Source: Fuerstiella sp. (lineage in GTDB: Bacteria > Planctomycetota > Planctomycetia > Planctomycetales > Planctomycetaceae). From it: a stretch of DNA of 64,000 nucleotides. Position numbers and translations under genes: made by a program. Location of the stretch: positions 1-64,000 of the forward strand of contig JAKVAY010000039.1 in the NCBI GenBank assembly GCA_022447185.1, written 5' to 3'. Positions 1 to 8,878 of the stretch are shown piece after piece; positions within the stretch are counted from its first letter, which is position 1; every line of letters begins with the position of its first letter. Below the pieces are notes generated by a model. The model did not search any database, was not told the DNA's origin, and saw only the letters and a program-made list of their open reading frames with translations.

Positions 1-998
1 TGCTTACCAATGGGGACGCCCCATTGAACACGCGTATCAGCCCACTCCCGAACGATCTTCAGAGCGCTTTTGCACAAACCAACACAGGTATTTGGAATGG
101 ACAGTCGTCCATCGTTCAGTGTCGTCAGGGCAATTTTCAGACCACGTCCTTGTTCACCGATAATGTTTCCAGCGGGGATCCTGACATTTGCAAATGTGAT
201 CACCGCATTTCCGAGTGCCTTGAGTCCCATAAATCGGCATCGGTGCTGAACCGACACACCTTCCCAGTCCGTTTCCACAACGAATGCGGAAATCCGTCCG
301 GACTCTTCATGTTTTGCCATGACGACCAGCAGCTTTGCAAGCGTGCCGTTTGTGCACCACAGTTTAACTCCGTTGAGTATGAATTGCTGTCCGTCCTCGC
401 TCATACGCACGCTGGTCGTTAAACGAGCAGGGTCGGACCCAACGTCCGGTTCGGTCAATGCGAATGCCGATATTTCTCCGGCTGCACAACGTGGCAAGTA
501 TTTCGTTTTGAGTTCATCGGAGCCAAAAAGTTTCAGAGGCTGAGGAACTCCGATAGACTGGTGAGCTGAAAGCAGAGCAGTCAGATTTCCATCGTAACAG
601 CCAAGCAGTTCCATGATCTTTGCGTACTCAAGTTGATCGAAACCGAGTCCGCCGTATTCCTTCGGGATTTTCATTCCAAATGCGCCAAGCTTTGCAAGCT
701 CGGCGACATGGCTCATGTTGTATTCACCACTGGAATCCGTCTCGATCGGATCCCACGAATCACGCAGAAAAGTACGGAAGTTTTCGAAATACGTTTCGAA
801 TTCCGGACGCCATTCCACTCGTTCGGGATATGGGTCAATCAGGTCAAATCTGAAATTGCCGAGAAACAATTCCTTCATGAAACTCGGATGCACCCATTCG
901 GTCTGCCGGGACTCTTCCGCAAGAGCTCGAGACTCTTGTTCTGTGACTTCAGGACCGTCCGGATTTGCCGACATATTTCCTTTTGCAACGGTGTCCAT
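1..998 (-). CDS. Acyl-CoA dehydrogenase (3' part beyond the left edge)
   Basis: A long minus-strand frame starts at an ATG at 996-998 and stays open to the window edge, giving about 332 N-terminal residues. A GGAGA ribosome-binding site lies about 9 nt upstream. Family landmarks are visible in order: the helical N-terminal domain, then FALTEPDVGSDPARLTTSV, which is the flavin and substrate loop of acyl-CoA dehydrogenases, then KLWCTNGTLAKLLVVMA and NIIGEQGRGLKIALTTLNDGR. Such enzymes are FAD flavoproteins that introduce the 2,3 double bond into acyl-CoA thioesters in beta-oxidation. The N-terminal extension of about 60 residues before the helical domain recalls the larger ACAD9/VLCAD-like group, but substrate length cannot be read from sequence. 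The catalytic glutamate would lie in the missing part. Confidence 0.9.
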   Translation of the reverse strand, partial: MDTVAKGNMSANPDGPEVTEQESRALAEESRQTEWVHPSFMKELFLGNFRFDLIDPYPERVEWRPEFETYFENFRTFLRDSWDPIETDSSGEYNMSHVAELAKLGAFGMKIPKEYGGLGFDQLEYAKIMELLGCYDGNLTALLSAHQSIGVPQPLKLFGSDELKTKYLPRCAAGEISAFALTEPDVGSDPARLTTSVRMSEDGQQFILNGVKLWCTNGTLAKLLVVMAKHEESGRISAFVVETDWEGVSVQHRCRFMGLKALGNAVITFANVRIPAGNIIGEQGRGLKIALTTLNDGRLSIPNTCVGLCKSALKIVREWADTRVQWGVPIGK

Positions 999-1980
999 GA
1001 AATTGTTCTCCGGCTGTCAGTCAGATCCGTGTCTTTTATCCAGCGAAACAAATACACTTTGACGGTCCGTCGTGCGTCCTGCCAGGAAACTATAGACCAT
1101 AGAACAAATAACATGAACATCGGTCGTGGCGTCTGCCTCTCGCAGTTTGCGCCGCAGTAGTTTACCCGGGAAGTTTCCAGGCAGGTTTAAATCGCGTGCC
1201 GTCTTTTTTGAGCTCCCGGGTACTCTCGATATCAGAGGTTGAATTCGTCTGGTTTCTTGAGTTGTTTTGATTCCATCACGAAGTTGGCCCTGACGATATT
1301 CCTCCGAGTTGGTGATGGGGAATTCCCGTCACTGCGACTTCCTGCCCGACCGGGTAGTGGAGTTGCTGCGGGATCCAGGAGGCCTCATGCAGTCCTTTCC
1401 GGATTATCAAGTGAGCGAGGGGTTTCAAATTCGGGCTGAGGAAATTTGGCAGCAACAGCAGACGCACGTACAGAGCCGGTCGACATATTTACCCCACATT
1501 TACAGTCTTCCTGACACTCGGCCAGTAGGGTGACAATTTAGGCGTCCGGCTTCCGTTTTGCGGCCGTTCGTCCCCGACGGTTATGCCAGCGATACAGCAG
1601 ATTATCCGGTGAAAACTGGTCGGAGCTTTTTACTCTTCGATTCCCATTCGCTGCTGTTGTCAATCTGGATAGTTCCCGAACCGACTCAGGGCCTGAAGAT
1701 ACGTGTGCTCCTGTGTCCCGAAGGAAAGATCCCTTATTCCCTGACATACAGCCAAAAAAATCGGCATCAGTCTTAATTTCAGGATAAGCCAATACAAGAA
1801 CCTGATAACAGAGAATCCGTTCCGGTTCAGGCGGCCGGAACCTTTCAGGCAGGAAATTCAGGATCGTTCCGATGGTCTGGACAGAACCGAGTATGCCCGT
1901 TGGAGGACTGATCTTGCCGCAATCCGCTTCTGACGATTAAAACTCCAGTGTCTGCCGGTTCGGCAGGCAGGAAGAAACTC
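999..1980. other. Intergenic region without a recognisable gene
   Basis: About 980 bases separate the acyl-CoA dehydrogenase start from the zinc-ribbon protein. Only short open frames occur on either strand, and they overlap in several frames at once. None has a convincing ribosome-binding site or known motif. The segment next to 999 should carry the promoter of the minus-strand dehydrogenase. No tRNA-like fold or long inverted repeat was seen. Confidence 0.5.
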
Positions 1981-3369
1981 ATGAAATGTCAGCAATGCAG
2001 CACGGACGCTCTGGCTGAGACCGACCCAAAAAGTGGACGGTTGCGCTGCGCTAAGTGTCATGCGTTTGTCGGAACCGGTACCACTCCATCAGTTGCTGTG
2101 CGTCAGGCACGGGATATTCTGAAGAAGTGGTCAACGACGGATCTGCTGGATCAGATCTCCAGTTTTCCGCAGGTTCCTCCGTTGTCGGAACCGACAGGTT
2201 CTGCAGAAAATTTATCGGTCGCACAATCGTCCACCAAAAACGGGGATCAAACCCGGCAGCGGCCGATTCATTCGTTTGCTGCAAGTTCTGGTGAAATGAC
2301 TGGAACGTTGGACTCAGTTGACGATAAGGAAGCTAAAGGTGAGACCACCAACGAATCTGCGGAGATCCTCGGTATTGAATCTGCAAATCAACTATCCGAA
2401 CCGGTTGCGGCTGCCTCTGTCGAAGAACGGAGACTGAAGGAGTCCGGTGATGTTGTCGAGTCGCAGAACGTTCCTCAGCTTTCGATCCTTCGGGCTTGCG
2501 GTCCAGTTCAGTCCGTAGAGTCTCAGGGTTACGAATCCAGCACAAAACAGTCGGTGGAGAGAGTCAACGGTGTTGCTAAGTCCATCGATCCTGGTCAGCC
2601 AATTAAACACAAACGGCGTCGGCTGACCAGACCCGTACTGAATCGTCGCTCGGCGTCCGCGCCGGCAACGCCACGTCAACTGCAGTCAGAAACTCCTCAG
2701 CAAGGAAGTGACCCCGTGCAGAAACACCTTCGCGTTGACCGCCCAGGCGAACCTGTTCCGGGCGGCGACATCCGTACATCCACTGAAGAAACATCTGTTA
2801 AGAACCCACGGGCACAGGATGCGCCAGTCACCCGTCGGGTCCGCATTGATACAGCAGAGGAGTTGTCGGATTTGACTGATGGCGGCGGACGTGTGCGTGC
2901 GCACGGTCGTGAGCGAGATCGGTATGTGGATGAATCTCATGTGGCCGACGGGCTGGTGCGCGGACCGCACTTTGAAATCTCGTCGCCGCAACGGTCAAGT
3001 CTGACATCTTTAACGGGTCAGTTCCTGGCATATGTTGGAGTTCTGGGACTGACGGTCGGAACTGCCATTGTCATCTATGGTCACTTTGGTGGATATTCGG
3101 AATACACTCCAACAGGCTGGCTGGTAACGACGGTCGCCCAGATGCTGCTGTTTCTGGGTATCATCAATCTTGTATCAGGTGGCATAGAGCAGAACAACAA
3201 CGAAGTGTCCCGCCGAATCAATGTGCTTGGTGATCAGTTGATGCGCATTGAGCAGGTGACAGAGACAGCAATGCGCGGGCCGAAAATCCCCGTCGAGCGA
3301 TATTCCGGGGAAATAGCTGCTGATGAAACGACTCAAAGCGATACCGTGTACGTCGACGAGCGGCAATAG
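1981..3369 (+). CDS. Zinc-ribbon membrane protein of unknown function
   Basis: A 462-residue protein. The frame is open from 1948, but the ATG at 1981 is preferred because AGGAAG precedes it and the protein then starts directly with a zinc ribbon. Cysteines are at residues 3, 6, 23 and 26 (C-x2-C-x16-C-x2-C). Residues of roughly 50-340 are hydrophilic low-complexity sequence rich in Ser, Glu, Arg and Gln, likely disordered. Near the C-terminus two hydrophobic segments (around GQFLAYVGVLGLTVGTAIVI and TVAQMLLFLGIINLVSG) predict a membrane hairpin, followed by a short helical tail. This order suggests a cytosolic zinc ribbon tethered to the membrane by a flexible linker. I recognise no specific family and cannot assign a function. 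It precedes frr with a gap of about 390 bases, so co-transcription is uncertain. Confidence 0.8.
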   Translation: MKCQQCSTDALAETDPKSGRLRCAKCHAFVGTGTTPSVAVRQARDILKKWSTTDLLDQISSFPQVPPLSEPTGSAENLSVAQSSTKNGDQTRQRPIHSFAASSGEMTGTLDSVDDKEAKGETTNESAEILGIESANQLSEPVAAASVEERRLKESGDVVESQNVPQLSILRACGPVQSVESQGYESSTKQSVERVNGVAKSIDPGQPIKHKRRRLTRPVLNRRSASAPATPRQLQSETPQQGSDPVQKHLRVDRPGEPVPGGDIRTSTEETSVKNPRAQDAPVTRRVRIDTAEELSDLTDGGGRVRAHGRERDRYVDESHVADGLVRGPHFEISSPQRSSLTSLTGQFLAYVGVLGLTVGTAIVIYGHFGGYSEYTPTGWLVTTVAQMLLFLGIINLVSGGIEQNNNEVSRRINVLGDQLMRIEQVTETAMRGPKIPVERYSGEIAADETTQSDTVYVDERQ

Positions 3370-3762
3370 ATGGTCTGCCTGGCAGGCACAACAACGATCT
3401 TTGTTCGTCTTGCAGCAATATCGAAAAAATATATCCATCAATGCTGCTGACGTGATTCACACCGGTCGGAGGAAGCGTCGCTACGAGCTCTCGTTAAAGT
3501 TTCAAACACTGGAGTGATGGACTTCTGTTCTCAAAAACACGCAAATTCAAAGTTTCGTCGAATCGACTTGGTTATTGTCCTGCAGAAGCCGGGCATTGCG
3601 GAGAATGTCAGCGTCTGAACAGTGGCTGACTCGACTGGCGTGTTCAGGGGGTCGTTCGGTGGATTGGAATTTACATCGAATTGAATATCGGGATCTGTCG
3701 GATACGATGATCGGCTGCTGCGGTATGTGACTGAAACACTTCGGGCAAAGGGGAAAATTTCA
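3370..3762. other. Intergenic region, probable frr promoter region
   Basis: About 390 bases between the zinc-ribbon gene and frr. No gene is supported. A small hairpin-prone stretch (TGCCT-GGC-AGGCA) lies just after the upstream stop codon, too short to call a terminator. The expected neighbour of frr in many bacteria, pyrH, is absent here. Confidence 0.4.
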
Positions 3763-4323
3763 ATGGATCAGGACGAAATTTTACTGGACTCAGAAGATCG
3801 GATGGAGAAGGCGGTAGAACATCTGGCAGCCTCACTCACTGGAATTCGCACGGGACGCGCCAACCCAGGGCTCGTCGATTCCGTTAAAGTTGATTACTAC
3901 GGCTCCCCAACCCCGTTGAAGCAGATTGCAAATATCAGTGTTCCTGAACCTCAGCAGATCCTGATTCGGCCATTTGACACGTCATCACTCGATGGCATTG
4001 CAAAGGCAATTCAGGGAAGCGATCTTGGACTGGCGCCGAATAACGACGGCCGTGTCATTCGTTTGAATATTCCGCCCTTATCAGGGGATCGTCGTAAGCA
4101 GTTGGCAGGTCGCATCAAAGAGCTGGCCGAAGAGGCCCGCATTTCGATCCGCAATATCCGGCGCGACTCGAATAAGCAGGCTGACCAGGCCCAAAAGGAT
4201 AAAACAATGACAGAAGATGACCGCGATCAGACCAAAGACAAAGTGCAGGATTTGACCAAAAAGTATGAGGGTCAGGTGAACAGCAGGGCAGAGGCAAAGG
4301 AAAAAGAAATCCTGAACGAGTAA
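3763..4323 (+). CDS. frr: Ribosome recycling factor
   Basis: A 186-residue protein, matching the usual length of about 185 for RRF. The frame extends upstream to 3727, but the ATG at 3763 sits behind AAAGGGGAAA and gives the standard N-terminus. Family signatures include SLTGIRTGRANPGL near the start, VDYYGSPTPLKQIANISVPEPQ, a DGRVIRLNIPPLSGDRRKQL segment and a charged helical C-terminus. RRF works with EF-G to split post-termination ribosomes in the cytosol. It is normally essential and single-copy. The gene stands alone on the plus strand and converges with the kinase/pyrophosphorylase fusion. Confidence 0.97.
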   Translation: MDQDEILLDSEDRMEKAVEHLAASLTGIRTGRANPGLVDSVKVDYYGSPTPLKQIANISVPEPQQILIRPFDTSSLDGIAKAIQGSDLGLAPNNDGRVIRLNIPPLSGDRRKQLAGRIKELAEEARISIRNIRRDSNKQADQAQKDKTMTEDDRDQTKDKVQDLTKKYEGQVNSRAEAKEKEILNE

Positions 4324-4576
4324 TGGACATGTCCATCTGTCCTCCGGCCTCTGCAATGTGCCGGTTGCGCGTCATACGGCTTTGATGATTCTGTTAAACA
4401 TAAGGCATGACGAGAGTTTTTTTTGGCGAGCGGGGCACGAGATTCCTCTGTTTTTGCCTCAGCTATGCAACCGAGAGTTCACTCTCCGGGTTCACTCTTA
4501 TGTTTTCATCGTCTGTTTGCCTTGTTCCGACCTGTTGTGGCCACAGACGCTAAGGACTGTGCTCCGGCACCAGATG

Positions 4577-4609
4577 AACGTATATGCACAGGAGATGTGC
4601 ATATACGTT
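4577..4609. terminator. 13-bp perfect inverted repeat between convergent genes
   Basis: AACGTATATGCAC at 4577-4589 is exactly complementary to 4597-4609, with a 7-nt loop. The hairpin abuts the stop codon of the minus-strand fusion gene at 4610-4612. It lies about 250 bases after frr. No T-tract follows on either side, so it may be a 3'-end stabilising hairpin or a protein-binding palindrome and not a classical intrinsic terminator. Confidence 0.5.
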
Positions 4610-7600
4610 TCACTTCCATGCGACGAGTGACTCGAGATGCGCCGCGGAGCCATCTCGCAGCCAGCCGTCCAGTTGAGCAGGATCCTTAAGCTGTTGTCCA
4701 CGGAGGGTTGGCACCACCAGGAATTGACAGTTCACGTCATTCAGAGCAGTCATGTCGCCCCAGAGTTTTTCAAATTGAGAGACAGGGAACACGTCTTCCT
4801 GACCGTGTCCCCATCGCTTCTTGACGTCCTTCAGTGTGATGTAGGTGGGTATGCGGGCCGCTACTGTGGTAACGGCATGGTTGATTCGATCACGATCGTC
4901 CAGATCTTTCCGTGACAGGCCAAAAATTCGCAGCAAACGATCGATTGATATCCAGGTCGTCAGTGAGTTGTAGTAGGACAGTCTGAATTCATCTTCTTCA
5001 CGCGGCATGGCAAGACCTTCGATCAGTCGAAGTTTTCCGTCGACGCGAGCCAGTCCGCCGCCTCGATCCTCCAGTCTGCGACTGATCACCTCGAACGATA
5101 AATCACAGTCCCCGGTGATGTGCCGACCCAGACAGCCAGGATCCAGATTCGCACCCAGTGTGTCTACGTTGTGCAGCATGAGGTACTGCAGCTGCGGTTG
5201 CTGTATGAGCATTCGGTGCAACGTCCCGTTCAGCAGCAGGTTCGGAATTTCGTACCAGTGTCCCACAGGATGCAGACGCTGCAACGGTAGATTGTCGGTG
5301 TAATCTGACGCTTCACCGGATAGGCGAGCCCAGTTGATAAGTGCAGAACGGGAACTGGTGCGCATCTTTTCCTGTTGTTCATCCAGAACCTGCTGAGGCA
5401 TCTCTTCCCACGCAAACTGCAGATCCCGAATTGCGGGAATCATCCGAAGGCCTACGGAAACACCTTTGGAAACGAACACCTGACTGTCGTCAGAGTTGTG
5501 TTGAACCCAGCGGCGGATAGAAGCATCGGTGAGATATCCGGTGGTGACCACATGCAGTGGCATCGCTGAGTGCTCACTCGCTGTTTTGCGTGACTTTGCC
5601 AGGTGAATGTCGAGAAAAGATCGAAATTGGCCACCTAGTCGGCAGAACGGATTCAATGCTTTGACAACACCGGCGCCCTGTGTCCAGCGACTCCCGACTC
5701 CCGCTGCGAGTGTGATCACCCCGACCCGTCCCTGTCGAAGTGCCTGGCGTCCGGCATCGATGACGGATGCGGACTGAGTTTTTCGAACATCAACAACATC
5801 TTCCTCTTCAACGTCTTCGATGGTCACGGCCGTTGACAGCCGATTCTGTGCAAGGCCCAGTCTGCCTGACCTGATATCTTCGCGGATTCTTTCGTGGGTC
5901 GCACGGTCAAATCCATTCTTCTGCAGGAGTTCTTCGATGGTTTCGGTATCTCTTGATGCTGCTGCAGAACCGGGCAGGATTCTGGTGATGAGACGCATCG
6001 GCAGACCGGTTTGATTGTCTCCCTGTCGGCAACGGTCACCTGCGCGTTCCAGAGATCGGCGAGTCATCGGCGAAAGAGAAGTGACGTCCTGTCTCAACAG
6101 ATCCGGAATTATCAGGGCGGCGTAACCGTCCGGCATGTCATCGGAGGACTGTAGTTCAGCCGACGTGCCGCGATCGTTGATGGCAAAATCATAGACGACC
6201 GGATCCATTGCAAACGGTACTGATTCCTGCATCGTTTCTTTGATTTCCAGCATTGTTTTTTGTAGCCAAATGCTGGCCTGGTCACGGACTGCAGGGTCGA
6301 AAATGAATCCCATCCCACCGCCGGCCATACCACCAAGCATCCAGAACCCATGGAACTTTCTGCCATACTCGGTTTTGCAGCGTGTGATGATTTTCTCTGT
6401 GTAGGCATTCGAACACCACGGAATAATCTTCTGAAGCGGGTCGTGAAAGTTTCGATGAGTTGCGCGTCCGATTGCCGGGATGTCTCCATGTTGCAGCGCG
6501 GAGTTAATCTGATTCAGCAGTTCGACAGCGTCCTGTCGTGCCTGCCATTCCGTTTCACTCCGCAGCAGGTACTTTTCTGTCACCATTTCCAGGATGGGGC
6601 CGACGTTTTGCGCCATTCCTCCGTGAACAAGTACCAGACTCCTCTGAAGCTCAAGCCTGGTCACTGCAGTGACTTCCGATTCGTCGAATACTGAGTGTTG
6701 AGGCATCAGACGACCTCTGCTGACCCCGAATTCCGGATCACCCTGTCTGGCAATGGTTCCTTCAATCAGTTTGATGCCTGGCCAGACGCCTCCGGAATCC
6801 TGCCAGCCTCCGCCTGAACCACCCAGCCATTCGCCAAGAATTGCGCGAGCGGCGACGATACGTCGATCTGATTCGGTCAGAGTTCCCGTCAACGTGGAAA
6901 CCTGACCGGTAGCGCGCATACACATTGAGATCAGAGAACCCAGTAAATTCGTACTGACAGCCAGTCGTGAGCCCTTCGGGATGTCATTGACACGGCTTAC
7001 GATTTCCAGCCCCCTGCCGGGACCGGTCATCCGGTTGAAAACGTCAGAGATCCGGGCCCCACCACTTTCCATGCCGGGTGGTATCAGACCGGATGCAATC
7101 ACAGCGGCCTTCAGTAATCCCAGATAATCCCGGGCGAAATCGAAGACTTCATTGACGTCGTGTATATCAGTTGTCGAATTAAGATCGATGCTGACCAGAC
7201 GCAGCACAGGTTCGTCGATGACGCGAAGACAACAGTCGATGGGAGGTTCCGGAACAGAGTGGCGTCCCTGCACGGCGAGATCTACGCTGGCATTGATCAC
7301 CCTTGCTCCTTCCGGAAAATCCATGCCCAGAAAAAAAATGTCACTCCATCCTCCATGGGTGAAATCCATTCGAACCGGAGTTCTTTCCCGCAGCACCGGG
7401 AAACTGCCGGTTAATGTGTCGAGTTGGAGTAACTCCGGATGAACCCTTAAAGGGACATCGGCCGGGTGTCCGCTGCGAAACATCCACTGGTTACCTCGAA
7501 ATGTGCGGACACTTCTGCGCACCTGATCTGCAAGGGTTTGAAACGCCAGACGATGGTGCGCTTCGGCCAGTGCACTTGTCAGCGTCACTGTGAGTCCCTC

Positions 7601-7915
7601 TGTGGACTGCCACGCCATAAATGTATCGATTGCTTCCGGATAACGGCGATTAAGCATCTGCTCGTAACCGCGGAAGGGAATGTGACCGGTTTCGCGATCT
7701 TTCAGCTTTGATGGAAGATGAAACCGATAGATCGCATATAAAAAAAACAGAGCCCTCACCCGTTGATAAAGATTATTACATTGTCGGCGAAACTGATCGA
7801 GTTCTTCACAGTGGGTCAGAAGTTCACGATCTCCAAGATTCGCACAAAGAGAGTCGAGTGATCGGTTTCTGACGTCCGGATCGGAAGACGTAATGACCTT
7901 CAGGAATTCAGACAT
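4610..7915 (-). CDS. GHMP-family sugar kinase / sugar-1-phosphate nucleotidyltransferase fusion
   Basis: An 1101-residue protein. Residues 1-165 are helical with no clear family. Residues about 170-560 match the fucokinase branch of GHMP kinases: HGGWSD at 187-192, GGSGGGWQDSGGVWPGIK at 365-382 and the glycine-rich GGMAGGGMGFIFDP at 528-541. The usual P-x-GSGLGTSS phosphate loop reads IPKGSRLAVST at 312-322. Residues about 730-1100 resemble type-1 UDP-sugar pyrophosphorylases, with LAAGVGSRW at 736-744, a lysine at 752 and an HNVD motif further on. Kinase plus pyrophosphorylase in one chain implies a salvage route from free sugar to sugar-1-phosphate to NDP-sugar, as in bacterial FKP, but the domain order is the reverse of FKP. 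The substrate sugar is unknown. The GalU-like gene lies 129 bases upstream on the same strand. Confidence 0.85.
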   Translation of the reverse strand: MSEFLKVITSSDPDVRNRSLDSLCANLGDRELLTHCEELDQFRRQCNNLYQRVRALFFLYAIYRFHLPSKLKDRETGHIPFRGYEQMLNRRYPEAIDTFMAWQSTEGLTVTLTSALAEAHHRLAFQTLADQVRRSVRTFRGNQWMFRSGHPADVPLRVHPELLQLDTLTGSFPVLRERTPVRMDFTHGGWSDIFFLGMDFPEGARVINASVDLAVQGRHSVPEPPIDCCLRVIDEPVLRLVSIDLNSTTDIHDVNEVFDFARDYLGLLKAAVIASGLIPPGMESGGARISDVFNRMTGPGRGLEIVSRVNDIPKGSRLAVSTNLLGSLISMCMRATGQVSTLTGTLTESDRRIVAARAILGEWLGGSGGGWQDSGGVWPGIKLIEGTIARQGDPEFGVSRGRLMPQHSVFDESEVTAVTRLELQRSLVLVHGGMAQNVGPILEMVTEKYLLRSETEWQARQDAVELLNQINSALQHGDIPAIGRATHRNFHDPLQKIIPWCSNAYTEKIITRCKTEYGRKFHGFWMLGGMAGGGMGFIFDPAVRDQASIWLQKTMLEIKETMQESVPFAMDPVVYDFAINDRGTSAELQSSDDMPDGYAALIIPDLLRQDVTSLSPMTRRSLERAGDRCRQGDNQTGLPMRLITRILPGSAAASRDTETIEELLQKNGFDRATHERIREDIRSGRLGLAQNRLSTAVTIEDVEEEDVVDVRKTQSASVIDAGRQALRQGRVGVITLAAGVGSRWTQGAGVVKALNPFCRLGGQFRSFLDIHLAKSRKTASEHSAMPLHVVTTGYLTDASIRRWVQHNSDDSQVFVSKGVSVGLRMIPAIRDLQFAWEEMPQQVLDEQQEKMRTSSRSALINWARLSGEASDYTDNLPLQRLHPVGHWYEIPNLLLNGTLHRMLIQQPQLQYLMLHNVDTLGANLDPGCLGRHITGDCDLSFEVISRRLEDRGGGLARVDGKLRLIEGLAMPREEDEFRLSYYNSLTTWISIDRLLRIFGLSRKDLDDRDRINHAVTTVAARIPTYITLKDVKKRWGHGQEDVFPVSQFEKLWGDMTALNDVNCQFLVVPTLRGQQLKDPAQLDGWLRDGSAAHLESLVAWK

Positions 7916-8044
7916 AATCTATTTCTGTCAGCCGGCTTCCAGCCCGCAGCAAGTGAGAGGTTCACAACGGATATACGGTTAAGTTGACGGAATTAATTTC
8001 TTGTCAAACTGACATGATCCCATCGAGCGTCCGAGACGCGCTGC

Positions 8045-8878
8045 TTACCTGTGAGCCATCAATCCAACCAGTTCCGTCAATATCAGATCTCGATCGACGC
8101 CTCCCATTGAGATGGCCAGCTGCGCCAGCATCAGACCATACTTATATCCGGTGTCGAATCGAGATCCTTCCACTTCAAACGCGAGATACCGCTCCGTCTG
8201 AGCCAGCTGATCAAGCGATGTTGTAAGATCAACAGTCTTTTCTGCTGCATTGAGATTCGACCTGAGGATTCGAAACAGGGTCGGTGTGAGAACATGCATT
8301 CCAAACAGACACAAATAATACCCGGATCGCTGTCCGGCAACGATGAGTTCCTGTTCTGCAATCGTGGGTGTAGGCTTTTCGACCACAGTCGTGACTTCAT
8401 AAAGTCGATCCTGTTGAGCGACAGGTCGACCACCAACAGTGCCAAAATAAATAATTTCGTTTTCTCGCGTGGGCTGAATCGCGGAAATCGAGCATTTGTG
8501 AACAGCTGCCATTTCACACAACTGAGCCGCGCAGCTTTTCTGAGTTCTGCTGACATACAGATGATCAGACACCAGATGCAAAATTGCCTCGTTCTCGATG
8601 AAATCTTCCGTCCGCAGGATCGCATCACCATAACCACGAGGATTGTCCTGCTCAAAGAATACGAGGCGACCTGCGTGAGACCCGGCAGCCGACAGGTATC
8701 GATCGGACTGCCCCGGACGGACGACAATTGCGATTTGCTCGATGCCGGCCTCAATCACCTCGTCGAGAGTTCGGTGCAGGGCGGTGCCGGGGAGACCTTC
8801 ACGGTCGACAACGCTCTGCAGAGGTAAATTGGAATGAGACTCTCCCGCTGCCGTTATGACCGCTTTTCGAATTTTCAT
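8045..8878 (-). CDS. Divergent GalU-like sugar nucleotidyltransferase
   Basis: A 277-residue protein with the GalU fold pattern: KAVITAAG at the start, DEVIEAGIEQIAIVVRPGQ, DNPRGYGDAIL, LVSDHLYVS in place of the metal-binding loop, VVEKPTP in the middle and EGSRFDTGYKYGLMLAQLA near the end. GalU makes UDP-glucose from UTP and glucose-1-phosphate. The signature G-x-G-T-R-x-x-P-x-T-K is not present: residues 12-21 read GESHSNLPLQ, so the nucleotide-contacting Arg and the Lys are both lost. Either the enzyme uses other residues or it is a non-catalytic partner. It is likely co-transcribed with the downstream kinase/pyrophosphorylase fusion, which suggests a shared nucleotide-sugar role. Confidence 0.8.
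   Translation of the reverse strand: MKIRKAVITAAGESHSNLPLQSVVDREGLPGTALHRTLDEVIEAGIEQIAIVVRPGQSDRYLSAAGSHAGRLVFFEQDNPRGYGDAILRTEDFIENEAILHLVSDHLYVSRTQKSCAAQLCEMAAVHKCSISAIQPTRENEIIYFGTVGGRPVAQQDRLYEVTTVVEKPTPTIAEQELIVAGQRSGYYLCLFGMHVLTPTLFRILRSNLNAAEKTVDLTTSLDQLAQTERYLAFEVEGSRFDTGYKYGLMLAQLAISMGGVDRDLILTELVGLMAHR

Noticed and set aside
1538..1792. Short frames on both strands in the first intergenic region
   Set aside because: Frames on both strands overlap, lack ribosome-binding sites and show no recognised motif.
4417..4424. T8 run after frr, considered as a terminator tail
   Set aside because: No stable GC-rich stem lies directly before it.
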